From Pseudoruegeria sp039972875 (GTDB lineage: Bacteria; Pseudomonadota; Alphaproteobacteria; Rhodobacterales; Rhodobacteraceae), in NCBI GenBank assembly GCA_039972875.1, contig JBDWMA010000021.1:1-64000 (forward strand): a stretch of 64,000 nt of DNA. The letters run 5' to 3'. Position numbers and translations under genes: made by a program. The notes beneath the pieces were generated by a model that was not told the origin of the DNA, made no database searches, and saw only the letters and a program-made list of their open reading frames with translations. Of this stretch, positions 1-8,356 are shown piece after piece (within the stretch, counting starts at the first letter, position 1; every line of letters starts with the position of its first letter).

Positions 1-63
1 GCCAAACCTAGTAAAGCTTCGATAACCGTATCTCTCTAAAACGATCTCTAATTACCAATATGG

Positions 64-140
<77 letters not shown>

Positions 141-150
141 ATAAAATACA

Positions 151-185
151 CAAAACCCGCCCGTAAAACGGTGGGTTTTGTTCGT
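151..185 (+). terminator. terminator of tRNA-fMet
   Basis: The arms CAAAACCC and GGGTTTTG, extended by CCG/CGG around a TAAAA loop, form a hairpin that starts 10 nt after the tRNA CCA end. A short T-rich stretch follows. Confidence 0.75.
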
Positions 186-325
186 TCTAGGGCTGGACTT
201 GTCCAAAACCGAAGGCAATTCTCGATTTAAATCTATGTCTTGAATGCCACCACGACTTAAAGCAGACCAAGAACCAGCATTCGCGGAAATCCAGATTCAA
301 GAAACGCCCCTGTCTAGCGACCATA

Positions 326-625
326 CTATTGGCGAGCTACGGCTAATTTGAGGGAATTGAGCTGACATTGTCCGTAGTACCACTGTTGGCCTGTGTGGTT
401 TGCGCTTTTCCAATCGTAAACCATTGGAAGGGGGATCTTACAACCGGTGGCGATTTGGTTGGCCGTCAACTCATTAGTCATCAACTTGTAGACGATGGCC
501 CTCTTAAAGAGCGCGGGCCAGAGCTTCTTTCCGGTCTTCGAAACCGGGATGGAATATCCAAAGGCGTAGAAGACATCTCCTATCTTCTTGTCGCTCAAAA
601 GCTCGTTTCGGGTGTGTGCGTTCAT
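326..625 (-). CDS. orphan transposase-type helix-turn-helix protein
   Basis: A 99-residue ORF. Residues about 35-75 (LWP..FKRAIVYKLMTNELT followed by IPLPMVYDW) look like the helix-turn-helix of IS66/IS3-type small transposase subunits and SyrB-like proteins: a basic helix, ELTAN-Q-IA, then a recognition helix ending in W. The residues after about 78 look like out-of-frame or degenerate sequence, so the protein may be truncated. No partner transposase gene, inverted repeats or target duplication were seen nearby. It lies just downstream of a tRNA gene, a common insertion zone. The family assignment is by resemblance only. Confidence 0.4.
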   Translation of the reverse strand: MNAHTRNELLSDKKIGDVFYAFGYSIPVSKTGKKLWPALFKRAIVYKLMTNELTANQIATGCKIPLPMVYDWKSANHTGQQWYYGQCQLNSLKLAVARQ

Positions 626-640
626 GATGCTCGTGTCCTC

Positions 641-1032
641 TTGGGCGCATCATAAAATCAGAAGGTTCTTGAGGTAAGTTGCTATCTAGGGGGTCAGATG
701 CAACGCTTACCTTTCATCTCTGCCAGCGCGCAGAATAATCAAAACAACCGGATGAGCCAAACCTTCTCTTAATGGGGTCTAGAAACTCGGAAGATGACCA
801 ATACACCTTGTTTAGTCAGTCGGGACGACAGCAGTTTTGGCGTTTACGCTATCTGCTCACCCTTGATGGCAGTTCTCTAAAAGCAAAGCTGGAAACTGAC
901 CCTAATGATTTGCAGAGTAAGAAGGTTGATGGGTGCTCGTGGTGTAGATGACCCATCAGTGAAAGGGACCAGTGGTTAGACTTATGAGGTGTTATGTTGT
1001 GTGGAGAACAGTGTTGGTTCGCACTTACTTTT
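641..1032. other. intergenic region, no supported gene
   Basis: No convincing gene. There is a possible 59-codon ORF at 772-951 (plus strand) with no recognisable motif. It overlaps an 8-bp inverted repeat (TGATGGGT at 927-934, ACCCATCA at 951-958) that could be a 3' stem-loop for the minus-strand operon ending at 1033, although it has no T-run. Confidence 0.5.
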
Positions 1033-1644
1033 TTAGATCATAACTGGGATCATTGAAGCCACAAGCAGAACAGCCATAGTTATATTAAAAATGCGAGCTC
1101 GTTTCCCCACTAAGGCGCGTCGCGCAATGGTACCCGCGATCAACCAAGGCAGGCAGCCCAGAATTGCAGCAAAAACAAAAACAGATGAGAAAACAGATGC
1201 TTGAAGTGCCAAGTTTTCTCCTTCTTTAAGATAAACGGATATTACTGAAGCACAAATAACCCATGCTTTTGGATTGACCCATTGAAAGATGGCGGCTCCA
1301 ATGAAGGCGTGTAGTTGTGAAGATGTGGCAGTATCGTCTTCTTTCCCAACGTCACTTTCTGTCACTGGAGCCGTTGCTATCCGCCATGCCATCCATAGAA
1401 TTATGGCCAATCCCATAGAACGCATTGTTGTCGTTAATGCTGGTCCTGCCCCAATAAGAAAACCACCTAGCCCTAATGAAATTAGCAGGATCATGACAGC
1501 AATACCGAATGCGATACCAAACAAGGCTGGAAGCCCGCGCCTAATGCCTACGGATACACCTAAAGAGGTCATCATGACATTGTTTGGCCCGGGCGTTATC
1601 GAAGCAATTAGGGCAAAGGTGATTAAACCAGCAAGATTGAACAT
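1033..1644 (-). CDS. LysE/RhtB-family amino-acid exporter
   Basis: A 203-residue membrane protein of normal LysE/RhtB length with about six hydrophobic segments. The family signature near the N-terminus is present (S-I-T-P-G-P-N-N around residues 15-22). Known members export amino acids or amino-acid analogues using the proton gradient. It is the last gene of a compact minus-strand operon, 15 nt after the large uncharacterised protein and co-directional with a PDT-like protein and a class IV aminotransferase. The likely job is therefore efflux of the amino-acid-like product of that operon. Family membership is secure; the substrate is inference. Confidence 0.88.
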   Translation of the reverse strand: MFNLAGLITFALIASITPGPNNVMMTSLGVSVGIRRGLPALFGIAFGIAVMILLISLGLGGFLIGAGPALTTTMRSMGLAIILWMAWRIATAPVTESDVGKEDDTATSSQLHAFIGAAIFQWVNPKAWVICASVISVYLKEGENLALQASVFSSVFVFAAILGCLPWLIAGTIARRALVGKRARIFNITMAVLLVASMIPVMI

Positions 1645-1659
1645 AACGTATTATTCTCG

Positions 1660-2919
1660 TTATTTCTGCGCATCAGCAGATGAGAGGTTTTCGGAGGAGA
1701 ACGTGATTGGCTTCGTTGCGGATCCGCAAAGATTATACATTTCGGTGTATTTCAATGAATTGGGGAGGCCAATTCGTTGGCCCTGAAGTCCCTCAGGAAG
1801 GTATTTCCGAACCATTTCTTTTGCAGCTACAAGGTATTGGGAATCTGGTAGTTTTTCAATTGTATTAACCTGCGCGATAAAATCGGCGGCTATTCTTGGA
1901 AGCTGCTCTAAATCAATAGTGACTCTCCCATCACTTGCGATAGTCAGGCCGTTTTCGGACTCAAGCAACGATAGAAGAAGTAACCCTGTCCCACTGTCAA
2001 AATTCCTTTGCCAGTCGGGTTCGCTGGGATAGCGAAAGGCCCTGTCAAAAATAATGAATTCGGCTACGGCGTCATTATCAATAAAGGATTTTTCCTGGCA
2101 GGTTAGCCAAGTTTGAAGGTCAACTTTTATCTCTTCTAAGAGCCCAGTGAACCAGCGGGTTTTAATGTCAACATGTTGATCAAAAGGCCTATTTCCCTGA
2201 TGATGAAAGTAATCATGTAGATAACCCCAGACACAACGCGCAAGATAAGTTGCACGGGGGTTATCACGGGTGGGGTTCGTGACTGATATGTTTGTGGTAG
2301 CCTTTGTTAGGTTCTTTAACGTGATTTTATTGTAGATATCATGGAATTTGTTAAAGAAAAAAACTGCATAATTTTGCCCATCTAGTGCTTCCTTGCTCTG
2401 AATGTTTTCAGGAAAAAAGACGATGTTGTTGCCGGTGATTAACCCTGAGGTACCGGACAATAAATGCGCTGATTGACAGATATTTTTCGGATGTGGATAC
2501 ATCCGGTATAGGTCTCTATAGGCGGTGTTATCTGGTTCCTCGCGCAAGGCTAGAAAACACTCCATTTTCCAACCATGACGCCCACCGTTGGCTAGGCGTA
2601 AAGGTCCTGTGAAAAAAAAGGGCAGGCCGTCTTTTGGTGGTTTCAAGGCATCGCGCGATTGGCTAAAGTCCGGACTATTCTCCAGACCAGATGTGATCCA
2701 AGCTGAAAAATCTGCTGCAAGAGCTTTACCATATTCAGGCTGCCCGAATTGATAGGCGAGCGTCTTGGACTTTGGACCGATCTCCTTCAAGAGACGGAGC
2801 GCTTTATCATGCGAAACGTTTGGTATTGATCCATCCGAATTCTGTAATGCACCAAGGGATTCAACCTGTGCGATAAAGGAATGGTCGAGAGACATATAGG
2901 ACAAGGTAGAGGCTTCCAT
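1660..2919 (-). CDS. uncharacterised 419-aa protein with HD-HH motif (DUF6421-like?)
   Basis: I do not recognise a characterised family; the sequence is reminiscent of DUF6421, but I cannot verify this. It is a soluble 419-residue protein without a signal peptide. Clustered polar residues suggest a metal or cofactor site: FHD near residue 193, a HDYFHHQG..PFD block near 235-247, then a helix with EE..VD near 262-267. This spacing of His/Asp/Glu in predicted helices is compatible with a metallo-enzyme, which is inference. The start codon directly follows the stop of the upstream PDT-like gene, and the RBS (GGAAAG) lies inside that gene's last codons, so translation is coupled. It probably acts on the product of the aminotransferase and PDT-like proteins before export. 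Confidence 0.6.
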   Translation of the reverse strand: MEASTLSYMSLDHSFIAQVESLGALQNSDGSIPNVSHDKALRLLKEIGPKSKTLAYQFGQPEYGKALAADFSAWITSGLENSPDFSQSRDALKPPKDGLPFFFTGPLRLANGGRHGWKMECFLALREEPDNTAYRDLYRMYPHPKNICQSAHLLSGTSGLITGNNIVFFPENIQSKEALDGQNYAVFFFNKFHDIYNKITLKNLTKATTNISVTNPTRDNPRATYLARCVWGYLHDYFHHQGNRPFDQHVDIKTRWFTGLLEEIKVDLQTWLTCQEKSFIDNDAVAEFIIFDRAFRYPSEPDWQRNFDSGTGLLLLSLLESENGLTIASDGRVTIDLEQLPRIAADFIAQVNTIEKLPDSQYLVAAKEMVRKYLPEGLQGQRIGLPNSLKYTEMYNLCGSATKPITFSSENLSSADAQK

Positions 2920-3462
2920 TTAGTCTTTCCGTACGTGAATGGTAAATCCCATTGGGACGGTACCAAAGTTTCGAACTATTTCCAGGCCTTGCGCCTTTGC
3001 GGCAGGTAGCGTCGTGACACATGCATCGGCTTGCCCCGACGCACAAATTTTTGCGGCCTCGGAGTTTGAGGAGACAAGTTTAATCGGATAATCGCTATTG
3101 ACTAAAGATTGGGGCGCGGGGTGAGTGGCAACCATTTGAAAATCCTGATTTCCTTGGCGCGTGGCTAGAACCATATTGAAAGTGTCAAAGAGGAAGACGT
3201 CAGCTAGTTTCATCTGCGAAAGATGGGGGAACACGAGTTGATGCAGATCGGGGTAAACGACGCATCCCAGAAGCGCTGTTCCTTCTTCTGTTAGGGTCAA
3301 TTCCATTGCGGTTTCAAGTGTATCATGAAGCTCAACGTCGGTATCGAGTCCGTGTTGAGTACTCCAATGGCGTGCTGCGGCTTCACAATTAGTCCCTGTG
3401 GGGCCGAGTGTCCGAATTTTCTTAATAGAAAATTCTTGAGTGTTTTGGTTCATAATATTCAT
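2920..3462 (-). CDS. stand-alone prephenate-dehydratase-like protein
   Basis: A 180-residue protein resembling the catalytic part of prephenate dehydratase. It has a GPTGT-N-EAAA N-terminal loop (residues 20-30, compare GPEGT-S-EAA in PheA), two periplasmic-binding-like lobes and an ATR segment at 100-102 where PheA has the catalytic TRF. It has no ACT regulatory domain and is far shorter than PheA (about 280 aa). Short PDT-like proteins of secondary metabolism include the prephenate decarboxylases (BacA type) and TdaC of tropodithietic acid synthesis. Lying between an aminotransferase and an unknown enzyme, with an exporter downstream, a role in making a cyclohexadienyl or aromatic amino-acid analogue is more likely than housekeeping phenylalanine synthesis. 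An internal ATG at 3453 is an alternative start. Confidence 0.7.
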   Translation of the reverse strand: MNIMNQNTQEFSIKKIRTLGPTGTNCEAAARHWSTQHGLDTDVELHDTLETAMELTLTEEGTALLGCVVYPDLHQLVFPHLSQMKLADVFLFDTFNMVLATRQGNQDFQMVATHPAPQSLVNSDYPIKLVSSNSEAAKICASGQADACVTTLPAAKAQGLEIVRNFGTVPMGFTIHVRKD

Positions 3463-3468
3463 AATAGT

Positions 3469-4323
3469 TTATCTTTTTGACTGAATGACCGATGTTAGAG
3501 ATCGGTAAATATCCATGATTTGTTGTGTCCTTGGGCCCACTTGAAATAATGTGTTATCAATTTGGCGGACGGGGATAACTTCATAGGCGGTACCAGTAAG
3601 AAAAACCTCTTCAGCTTCTAAAATGTCAGATGGATCAAGAGGACACTCGCGGCAAATGAGGCCATCGGGAAGATTGGCCATAACAACCTGCCGCGTAATG
3701 CCATTCAGAATGCCATGTGGCTCTGGGGTTAATAATTCACCGTTGTGCACCATAAAAATGTTCGCACCGCTTGCCTCTGCGATAAGGCCAGCGTGGGTCA
3801 GCATCAGAGCATCATCAAAACCGGCAAGCTCGGCTTTACGGCGATTGATCCCGCTGACCATATAGCCAGCCGAAGATTTTGCCTGAGATGGAAAACAGAG
3901 TTCGGGTGCTCGTCTGTAAGGTACGTCCGTCGTTAGGCTGATCCCGGTCTGCGCACGCTGTTCGCCAAAGACAGATGGCCATTCCCAGATTAATGCGCCG
4001 AACCGTGTGACATTGTCTGGGGCATAAACGCCTAGATTTGGGCCACCCTGAAAAATGATCGGGCGCAGATAGGCGTTGCGTAGGCCGCTTCGCTCTATTG
4101 TTTCAGTCAAAATGGAAGTGCAACTTGCGAGGGTTAAGTTTGGTTTCAATCCGATGATTTCTGCTGATTGCAACAACCGTTCTACATGTGCAGTCAACAT
4201 AAAGGCTTGGCCGTCGTAGATTCGGATACCTTCGAATACAGCGCTGGCATAATGTAACGCGTGTACAGAAAGGATACTCGCTTGATCAGGTGTGATAAAG
4301 TTACCGTCTAGATAGGCAATCAT
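3469..4323 (-). CDS. class IV aminotransferase (BCAT/D-amino-acid type)
   Basis: A 284-residue PLP enzyme of fold type IV. The catalytic lysine is K149 in QAKSSAGYM, and the phosphate/PLP-binding region E-A-S-G-A-N-I-F follows about 35 residues later, with T-G-T-A-Y-E-V-I-P near 245. Length and the YLDGNF / VFEGIR N-terminus fit branched-chain aminotransferases. It is the first gene of the four-gene operon, 6 nt before the PDT-like gene, behind a promoter-like sequence at 4357-4384. Given its partners, it may aminate a 2-oxo acid derived from prephenate rather than serve bulk isoleucine, leucine or valine synthesis. The family is clear; the substrate is inference. Confidence 0.85.
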   Translation of the reverse strand: MIAYLDGNFITPDQASILSVHALHYASAVFEGIRIYDGQAFMLTAHVERLLQSAEIIGLKPNLTLASCTSILTETIERSGLRNAYLRPIIFQGGPNLGVYAPDNVTRFGALIWEWPSVFGEQRAQTGISLTTDVPYRRAPELCFPSQAKSSAGYMVSGINRRKAELAGFDDALMLTHAGLIAEASGANIFMVHNGELLTPEPHGILNGITRQVVMANLPDGLICRECPLDPSDILEAEEVFLTGTAYEVIPVRQIDNTLFQVGPRTQQIMDIYRSLTSVIQSKR

Positions 4324-4356
4324 TATTATGTAGCTCTTTGTAAAAAAACACGCACA

Positions 4357-4384
4357 GACATACTCTTGAAAATTGCAGTGTCAA
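4357..4384 (-). promoter_or_regulatory. putative promoter of the aminotransferase operon
   Basis: On the minus strand there is a perfect TTGACA (4379-4384) with a 16-nt spacer to TATGTC (4357-4362), about 35 nt upstream of the aminotransferase start. A 10-bp palindrome, ACCTATAGGT, lies at 4396-4405, just upstream of the -35 element, and could bind a regulator. Confidence 0.5.
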
Positions 4385-4537
4385 CATAATAAACAACCTA
4401 TAGGTGTTTGCCCAAAAGCTAAATTGATGATTTTTGTCGCCCAGAATTGGTATGTGAGCGGACAATGGCCTAGGGTTGGAATGCTTTGACCATCTGGTAC
4501 ACGTCTGCTTCCTGATTCAGAAAAATGGCGCGCTGTG

Positions 4538-4741
4538 ATGAGTAACCTTTACTGGTTGAGCGATACGCCGACCGCGAAGCTTGAGTCATTCTTTCCGAAG
4601 TCGCATGCCATACCGTGCATAGATGACAAACGTGGATTGTCCGGGATAGTGTTCATTTACCGCAATGGCTATTGTTGCTCGACGCACCCGAAGACTTTTG
4701 CCCTCTCTAGACACTGCACAGCGTTGATAGCGCTGGAGTGA
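4538..4741 (+). pseudogene. decayed IS5-type transposase N-terminus
   Basis: The translation begins MSNLYWLSD and continues with FFPKSH, DDKRGLSGIVFI and RNG, the N-terminal signature of IS5-family transposases (compare M-S-N-L-F-W-L, FFPKSHG and DDRRVLSGI). After the RNG the frame is lost. The following DAP..FCP..TL residues are found in another frame around 4690-4715 with a stop inside. Only the first quarter of a transposase is left; no DDE catalytic region and no inverted repeats were found. It is an inactive insertion-sequence remnant. Confidence 0.75.
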
Positions 4742-4910
4742 GATTTGCTTTCAATACATTGAGGTAGAAGGTGCGATAATCTGTTAAGTTTAAGGGTTCT
4801 ATACACCGCACCGTTTCATTCAACTTTGGGCGGTAAAAACTCCGTGGCAATTGAAAGAAAGGCCGCAAAATGCGTTCAGAGCCCGGAACCACAGCAGAAC
4901 AAGCCCACAA
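4742..4910. other. intergenic, no supported gene
   Basis: Space between the IS remnant and the 3' end of the FGE gene. A minus-strand ORF that spans it (4707-4910) has no recognisable motif and overlaps the IS remnant, so it is not called. Confidence 0.5.
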
Positions 4911-5846
4911 TTATACCCCATCCCAGACCACCCGAAGACCTTGGTGTGGTGTTGCGCTGTCAGGGGTGTTTGCGCTGCGGGCGGCGATGCGATAGCGATA
5001 GCAATAACTGCGGTGGCAAAGGTATGATCCACCTTTAAGTAGTTTGTGCCCCTTCATGCGTTTCATTGTTTTGTCGGCCCTTTTTTTAAGCGACCTGACG
5101 CGAAACGGTTCCGCCGTCCATTCCCAGACATTACCAACCATGTTGAACAACCCGTACCCATTGGGAGAAAAGGATTGCGCTGGCGCAGTATGTGAATACC
5201 CATCGCGCCCCGTGTTGTGGTTTGGAAAGCTGCCTTGCCAGATGTTGCAAGGCATATGGTGCGTATCGTCTGGTTCTGCATCGCCCCAGGGAAAGAGCAC
5301 GTCTGCTAAGCCGCCACGTGCAGCATGTTCCCATTCTGCCTCTGTTGGAAGACGTCCACCACACCAGCGGGCATATGCCATTGCATCGTTCCAAGACACT
5401 TGAACAACAGGGTGGTCTACGGCTGTTGGCTCAGAGCCTTGCCCATTTGGCGTGCGCCATGTCGCTCCTTCAACGACCCTCCACCATTCGGTTCCCACCA
5501 CACCCCTTGTCGCACCATGGCGCGTAGGGAGGTCAGAAAAGAATACAAAAGACCAACCAATCTGTTCAGCCTCGGTCACATAGCCCGTATCTGCGACAAA
5601 ATTCGCAAAATCGGCATTTGTGACTGTGAGCGCCGACATACAGAAAGGTTTAACTTTTTTGCGCCGCAGCGGCCCTTCTCCATCGTCGGGAAATTGGACT
5701 TGCGCAGTACCGACAAGGGCCTTGCCTCCAGGAATATTAATGATCGCGCCTGTATATCGCCCCGTTTTTTCGATAGGCGGCATCTTTTTGCGTGTACCGC
5801 TTACGGTGCGTGCTGGGTTGCAGCACCTTTTTTGTGAAACCGTCAT
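4911..5846 (-). CDS. formylglycine-generating enzyme (sulfatase maturase)
   Basis: A 311-residue FGE-sulfatase-domain protein. The C-terminal active site is complete: GGSYLCHRSYCYRYR places two cysteines at about 277 and 282, matching the copper-binding pair of aerobic FGEs, followed by ARS.NTPDS and GLR. Upstream motifs are HPVVQVSW, GRLPTEAEWE and GNVWEW. It oxidises the active-site cysteine of type I sulfatases to formylglycine. No signal peptide is seen, so it acts in the cytoplasm. Its ATG overlaps the stop of the ABC ATPase gene by 4 bp (ATGA), and it ends the sulfatase operon. The obvious client is the sulfatase encoded at 6863-8353. Confidence 0.93.
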   Translation of the reverse strand: MTVSQKRCCNPARTVSGTRKKMPPIEKTGRYTGAIINIPGGKALVGTAQVQFPDDGEGPLRRKKVKPFCMSALTVTNADFANFVADTGYVTEAEQIGWSFVFFSDLPTRHGATRGVVGTEWWRVVEGATWRTPNGQGSEPTAVDHPVVQVSWNDAMAYARWCGGRLPTEAEWEHAARGGLADVLFPWGDAEPDDTHHMPCNIWQGSFPNHNTGRDGYSHTAPAQSFSPNGYGLFNMVGNVWEWTAEPFRVRSLKKRADKTMKRMKGHKLLKGGSYLCHRSYCYRYRIAARSANTPDSATPHQGLRVVWDGV

Positions 5847-6862
5847 GATGAATTGGTCACGTTAACCCTCATCCCGTTTTTGTCAAATTTGTGAAGGTTT
5901 TCCATTTCTGGCGTTAGATAGACGGTATCTCCCATCGCCAACCTCACTTTCCCGGGCGCACGGACAGTCATGACATCTTCAACTCCATCTACATCAACGC
6001 GGATGAAAGTATCGCTGCCAAGATGTTCGGAAATGCCAACCGTGCCTTTCCACTTGCCGCTATCAGTGGAGATCGTGAGGTGTTCAGGTCGAATGCCGAT
6101 GGTCTCGGCTTCAAAAAGGGTGGCTTCCGATCCCGTGATTATATTCATTTTGGGTGAGCCGATAAATGAGGCCACAAACAGATTTCGCGGGGCGTCATAA
6201 AGGTTAAGTGGACTGCCGACCTGTTCAATTATACCACCATTCAGAACGACGATTTTATCCGCCATGGTCATCGCCTCGACCTGATCATGGGTCACATAGA
6301 TCATTGTCGTTTCAAGGCGGCTGTGCAGTTCCGTGATTTCTTGCCGCATACCAACACGCAGGGCTGCATCAAGGTTGGAAAGCGGTTCATCAAACAAGAA
6401 CGCTGAGGGTTCGCGTACAATCGCACGCCCGATGGCGACACGTTGACGTTGCCCACCCGAAAGCTCCTTTGGCCGTCGTCCAAGGTAGTCGGTCAGGTTC
6501 AAAACCTTGGCTGCATTGTCGATCCGGCGGGCTTGTTCGCCGCGTGATAATCCTGCCATACGCATAGGGAATGCAATGTTTTGCGCCACGGTTAAGTGAG
6601 GATAGAGTGCGTAAGATTGAAACACCATCGCCAACCCGCGTTTGCCGGGCGACTGATCCGTTGCGTCAATGCCATCAATCTCAACGATCCCGTTGGTGAC
6701 ATCCTCCAGACCGGCAATCAGGCGCAATAGTGTAGATTTTCCACAACCGCTTGGACCAACAAAGACGACAAACTCACCCTCGTTGATCGTAAGGTCCAAT
6801 GGTGGGATGACTGTGACAGCGCCAAAATCTTTTTGGACGGCTTTTAGTTCGATACGGCCCAT
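5843..6862 (-). CDS. MalK/UgpC-type ABC transporter ATPase
   Basis: A 339-residue ATPase with Walker A GPSGCGKST, signature LSGGQRQRVAIGRA, Walker B FLFDEPLSNLD and switch VTHDQ. A TOBE-type C-terminal domain follows (IGIRPEHL near residue 255). Length and order match the CUT1 family (MalK, UgpC) that powers import of oligosaccharides and polyols. It directly abuts the sulfatase stop codon and overlaps the FGE start. With the two permeases and the binding protein it completes one importer, probably for a sulfated sugar or similar sulfate ester. Confidence 0.93.
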   Translation of the reverse strand: MGRIELKAVQKDFGAVTVIPPLDLTINEGEFVVFVGPSGCGKSTLLRLIAGLEDVTNGIVEIDGIDATDQSPGKRGLAMVFQSYALYPHLTVAQNIAFPMRMAGLSRGEQARRIDNAAKVLNLTDYLGRRPKELSGGQRQRVAIGRAIVREPSAFLFDEPLSNLDAALRVGMRQEITELHSRLETTMIYVTHDQVEAMTMADKIVVLNGGIIEQVGSPLNLYDAPRNLFVASFIGSPKMNIITGSEATLFEAETIGIRPEHLTISTDSGKWKGTVGISEHLGSDTFIRVDVDGVEDVMTVRAPGKVRLAMGDTVYLTPEMENLHKFDKNGMRVNVTNSS

Positions 6863-8353
6863 CTAACGGGTTCCTTCTCGGTGTTGGCCGCGGGCCATGT
6901 GTTGGGGCGGCGACATCATCGCATGGGCACCGCGCACGCAGGCCTCGACAAAACCTTGTGTCTGAAGCGCACTCTGGGATCGCCATTTGAAAATGTCATC
7001 GATCATGCGCGCCTTGGTGTTGGCATGGTTAGGATCGTGCCAAAGGTTGTTTTGCTCTTTTGGATCTGTCGAGAGATCAAAAAGCTGCCCCTCTGTGCTG
7101 TCCACAAAATGCACGATTTTCATGCGGTCATCCAAAAGCATCGTCATTAACCGCGTGCCGGTGAGCAATGCATCGTTTGAGTGTTCTGCGTAAACCTGTG
7201 TACGCCTAGGTGCGTCGGCATCGCCGAAATAGGGCGACAACGATTGCGCTGCCATCCATGCAGGAACGGGAACGTCTGCCCAATCGAGTATCGTCGGGCC
7301 AAGATCAAATAGGGCCACATTATCTGTAACGCGCTTGCCCGCAGGAATACCCGGGCCTGCGACAATTGCAGGAACTTGGACGGTGGATTGATACATGTTC
7401 CATTTTTGTGAATGCCCATGATCGCCAAGCGCATCCCCGTGGTCGGATGTAAACACTATGATCGTGTTGTCCAGATCGCCGCGGGCCTCTAGGGCCGCGA
7501 TGATTTCTCCTACTTGGGTGTCGATCATCGTGACGTTGGCATAATAATGTGCACGTTGCCTGCGCGATTGCTCTGCACTTGGGTCCGATAGATGCACAAC
7601 ACCATCCGCATCCTCGCCCAACATGAAATCACGCAACCCTTGCAAGGCCTCAGGCTGTACATCTAGATCAGGGGGGATCACCTCGGGCAGATCGCGCCCG
7701 TCATACATATCCAGATATTCTTGTGTTGGATCATAGGGGGGGTGCGGTCCCGGCAAACCAACTTGCAAGAAATACGGACCCTCGCCAGTGTAGCGATCAA
7801 GCCACCATTTTGCCATTTGCCCGGTAAACACATCTGGATGTAGCTTTTCGTCATGTTCCCAGACCCACGCGCCTAGTTTGTCATGGTAATCTTGGTTGCG
7901 TCTTTGTGTAACACGCGAGGGTTTTTCGAGATCAGCAAGGAAATACGCCTTGTCCCAATTGTCCAAATAGAATGGCAGGTTGGGGTGATCACGGTCTTTG
8001 TTCTCGATTACGTGCCGTTCGTGAAATCCGAACGCGCCTTCGATTGGCATTGTATGCATTTTACCGACGTTACAGGTGCGATACCCAGCTTCAGCCAGAT
8101 CTTTGACCCAGCAATATTGCCAAGGCTCATCATTGCGGAAAACGCCGTTGGTGTGTGGATAGGTGCCTGTGAACAATGAGGCCCGCGAGGGAGCGCAAGA
8201 GGGCGATGTGATGTACATGTTCTCAAATGCTGTGCCGCGTTGCGCCAGCCTATCCAGGTTTGGGGTACTCATATGATCCGCGCCCAGTGCTTTGATCGTG
8301 TCAAAGCGCTGTTGATCCGTGATGATGAAAACGATGTTGGGGCGTTTGGTCAT
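6863..8353 (-). CDS. cytoplasmic type I (formylglycine) sulfatase
   Basis: A 496-residue S1-family sulfatase. The modification site is C-A-P-S-R at residues 53-57, in the canonical CxPSR context. Metal ligands are visible in TDQQR (D13, Q14) and SDHGDALGDHG. It lacks a signal peptide and starts straight into RPNIVFIITDQ, so it should hydrolyse sulfate esters in the cytoplasm after uptake, unlike most exported carbohydrate sulfatases. It lies inside the ABC transporter operon, between a permease gene (3-nt gap) and the ATPase gene (no gap), with its maturase encoded at the end. The substrate is unknown; a sulfated mono- or oligosaccharide, polyol or choline-sulfate-like ester are possibilities. 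Confidence 0.92.
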   Translation of the reverse strand: MTKRPNIVFIITDQQRFDTIKALGADHMSTPNLDRLAQRGTAFENMYITSPSCAPSRASLFTGTYPHTNGVFRNDEPWQYCWVKDLAEAGYRTCNVGKMHTMPIEGAFGFHERHVIENKDRDHPNLPFYLDNWDKAYFLADLEKPSRVTQRRNQDYHDKLGAWVWEHDEKLHPDVFTGQMAKWWLDRYTGEGPYFLQVGLPGPHPPYDPTQEYLDMYDGRDLPEVIPPDLDVQPEALQGLRDFMLGEDADGVVHLSDPSAEQSRRQRAHYYANVTMIDTQVGEIIAALEARGDLDNTIIVFTSDHGDALGDHGHSQKWNMYQSTVQVPAIVAGPGIPAGKRVTDNVALFDLGPTILDWADVPVPAWMAAQSLSPYFGDADAPRRTQVYAEHSNDALLTGTRLMTMLLDDRMKIVHFVDSTEGQLFDLSTDPKEQNNLWHDPNHANTKARMIDDIFKWRSQSALQTQGFVEACVRGAHAMMSPPQHMARGQHREGTR

Positions 8354-8356
8354 GGG

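Noticed and set aside
368..655. Plus-strand 95-codon ORF opposite the HTH ORF
   Set aside because: It is the antisense of the HTH ORF and has no motif of its own.
4707..4910. Minus-strand 67-codon ORF
   Set aside because: Overlaps the IS5 remnant, no motif, no RBS and no homology I recognise.
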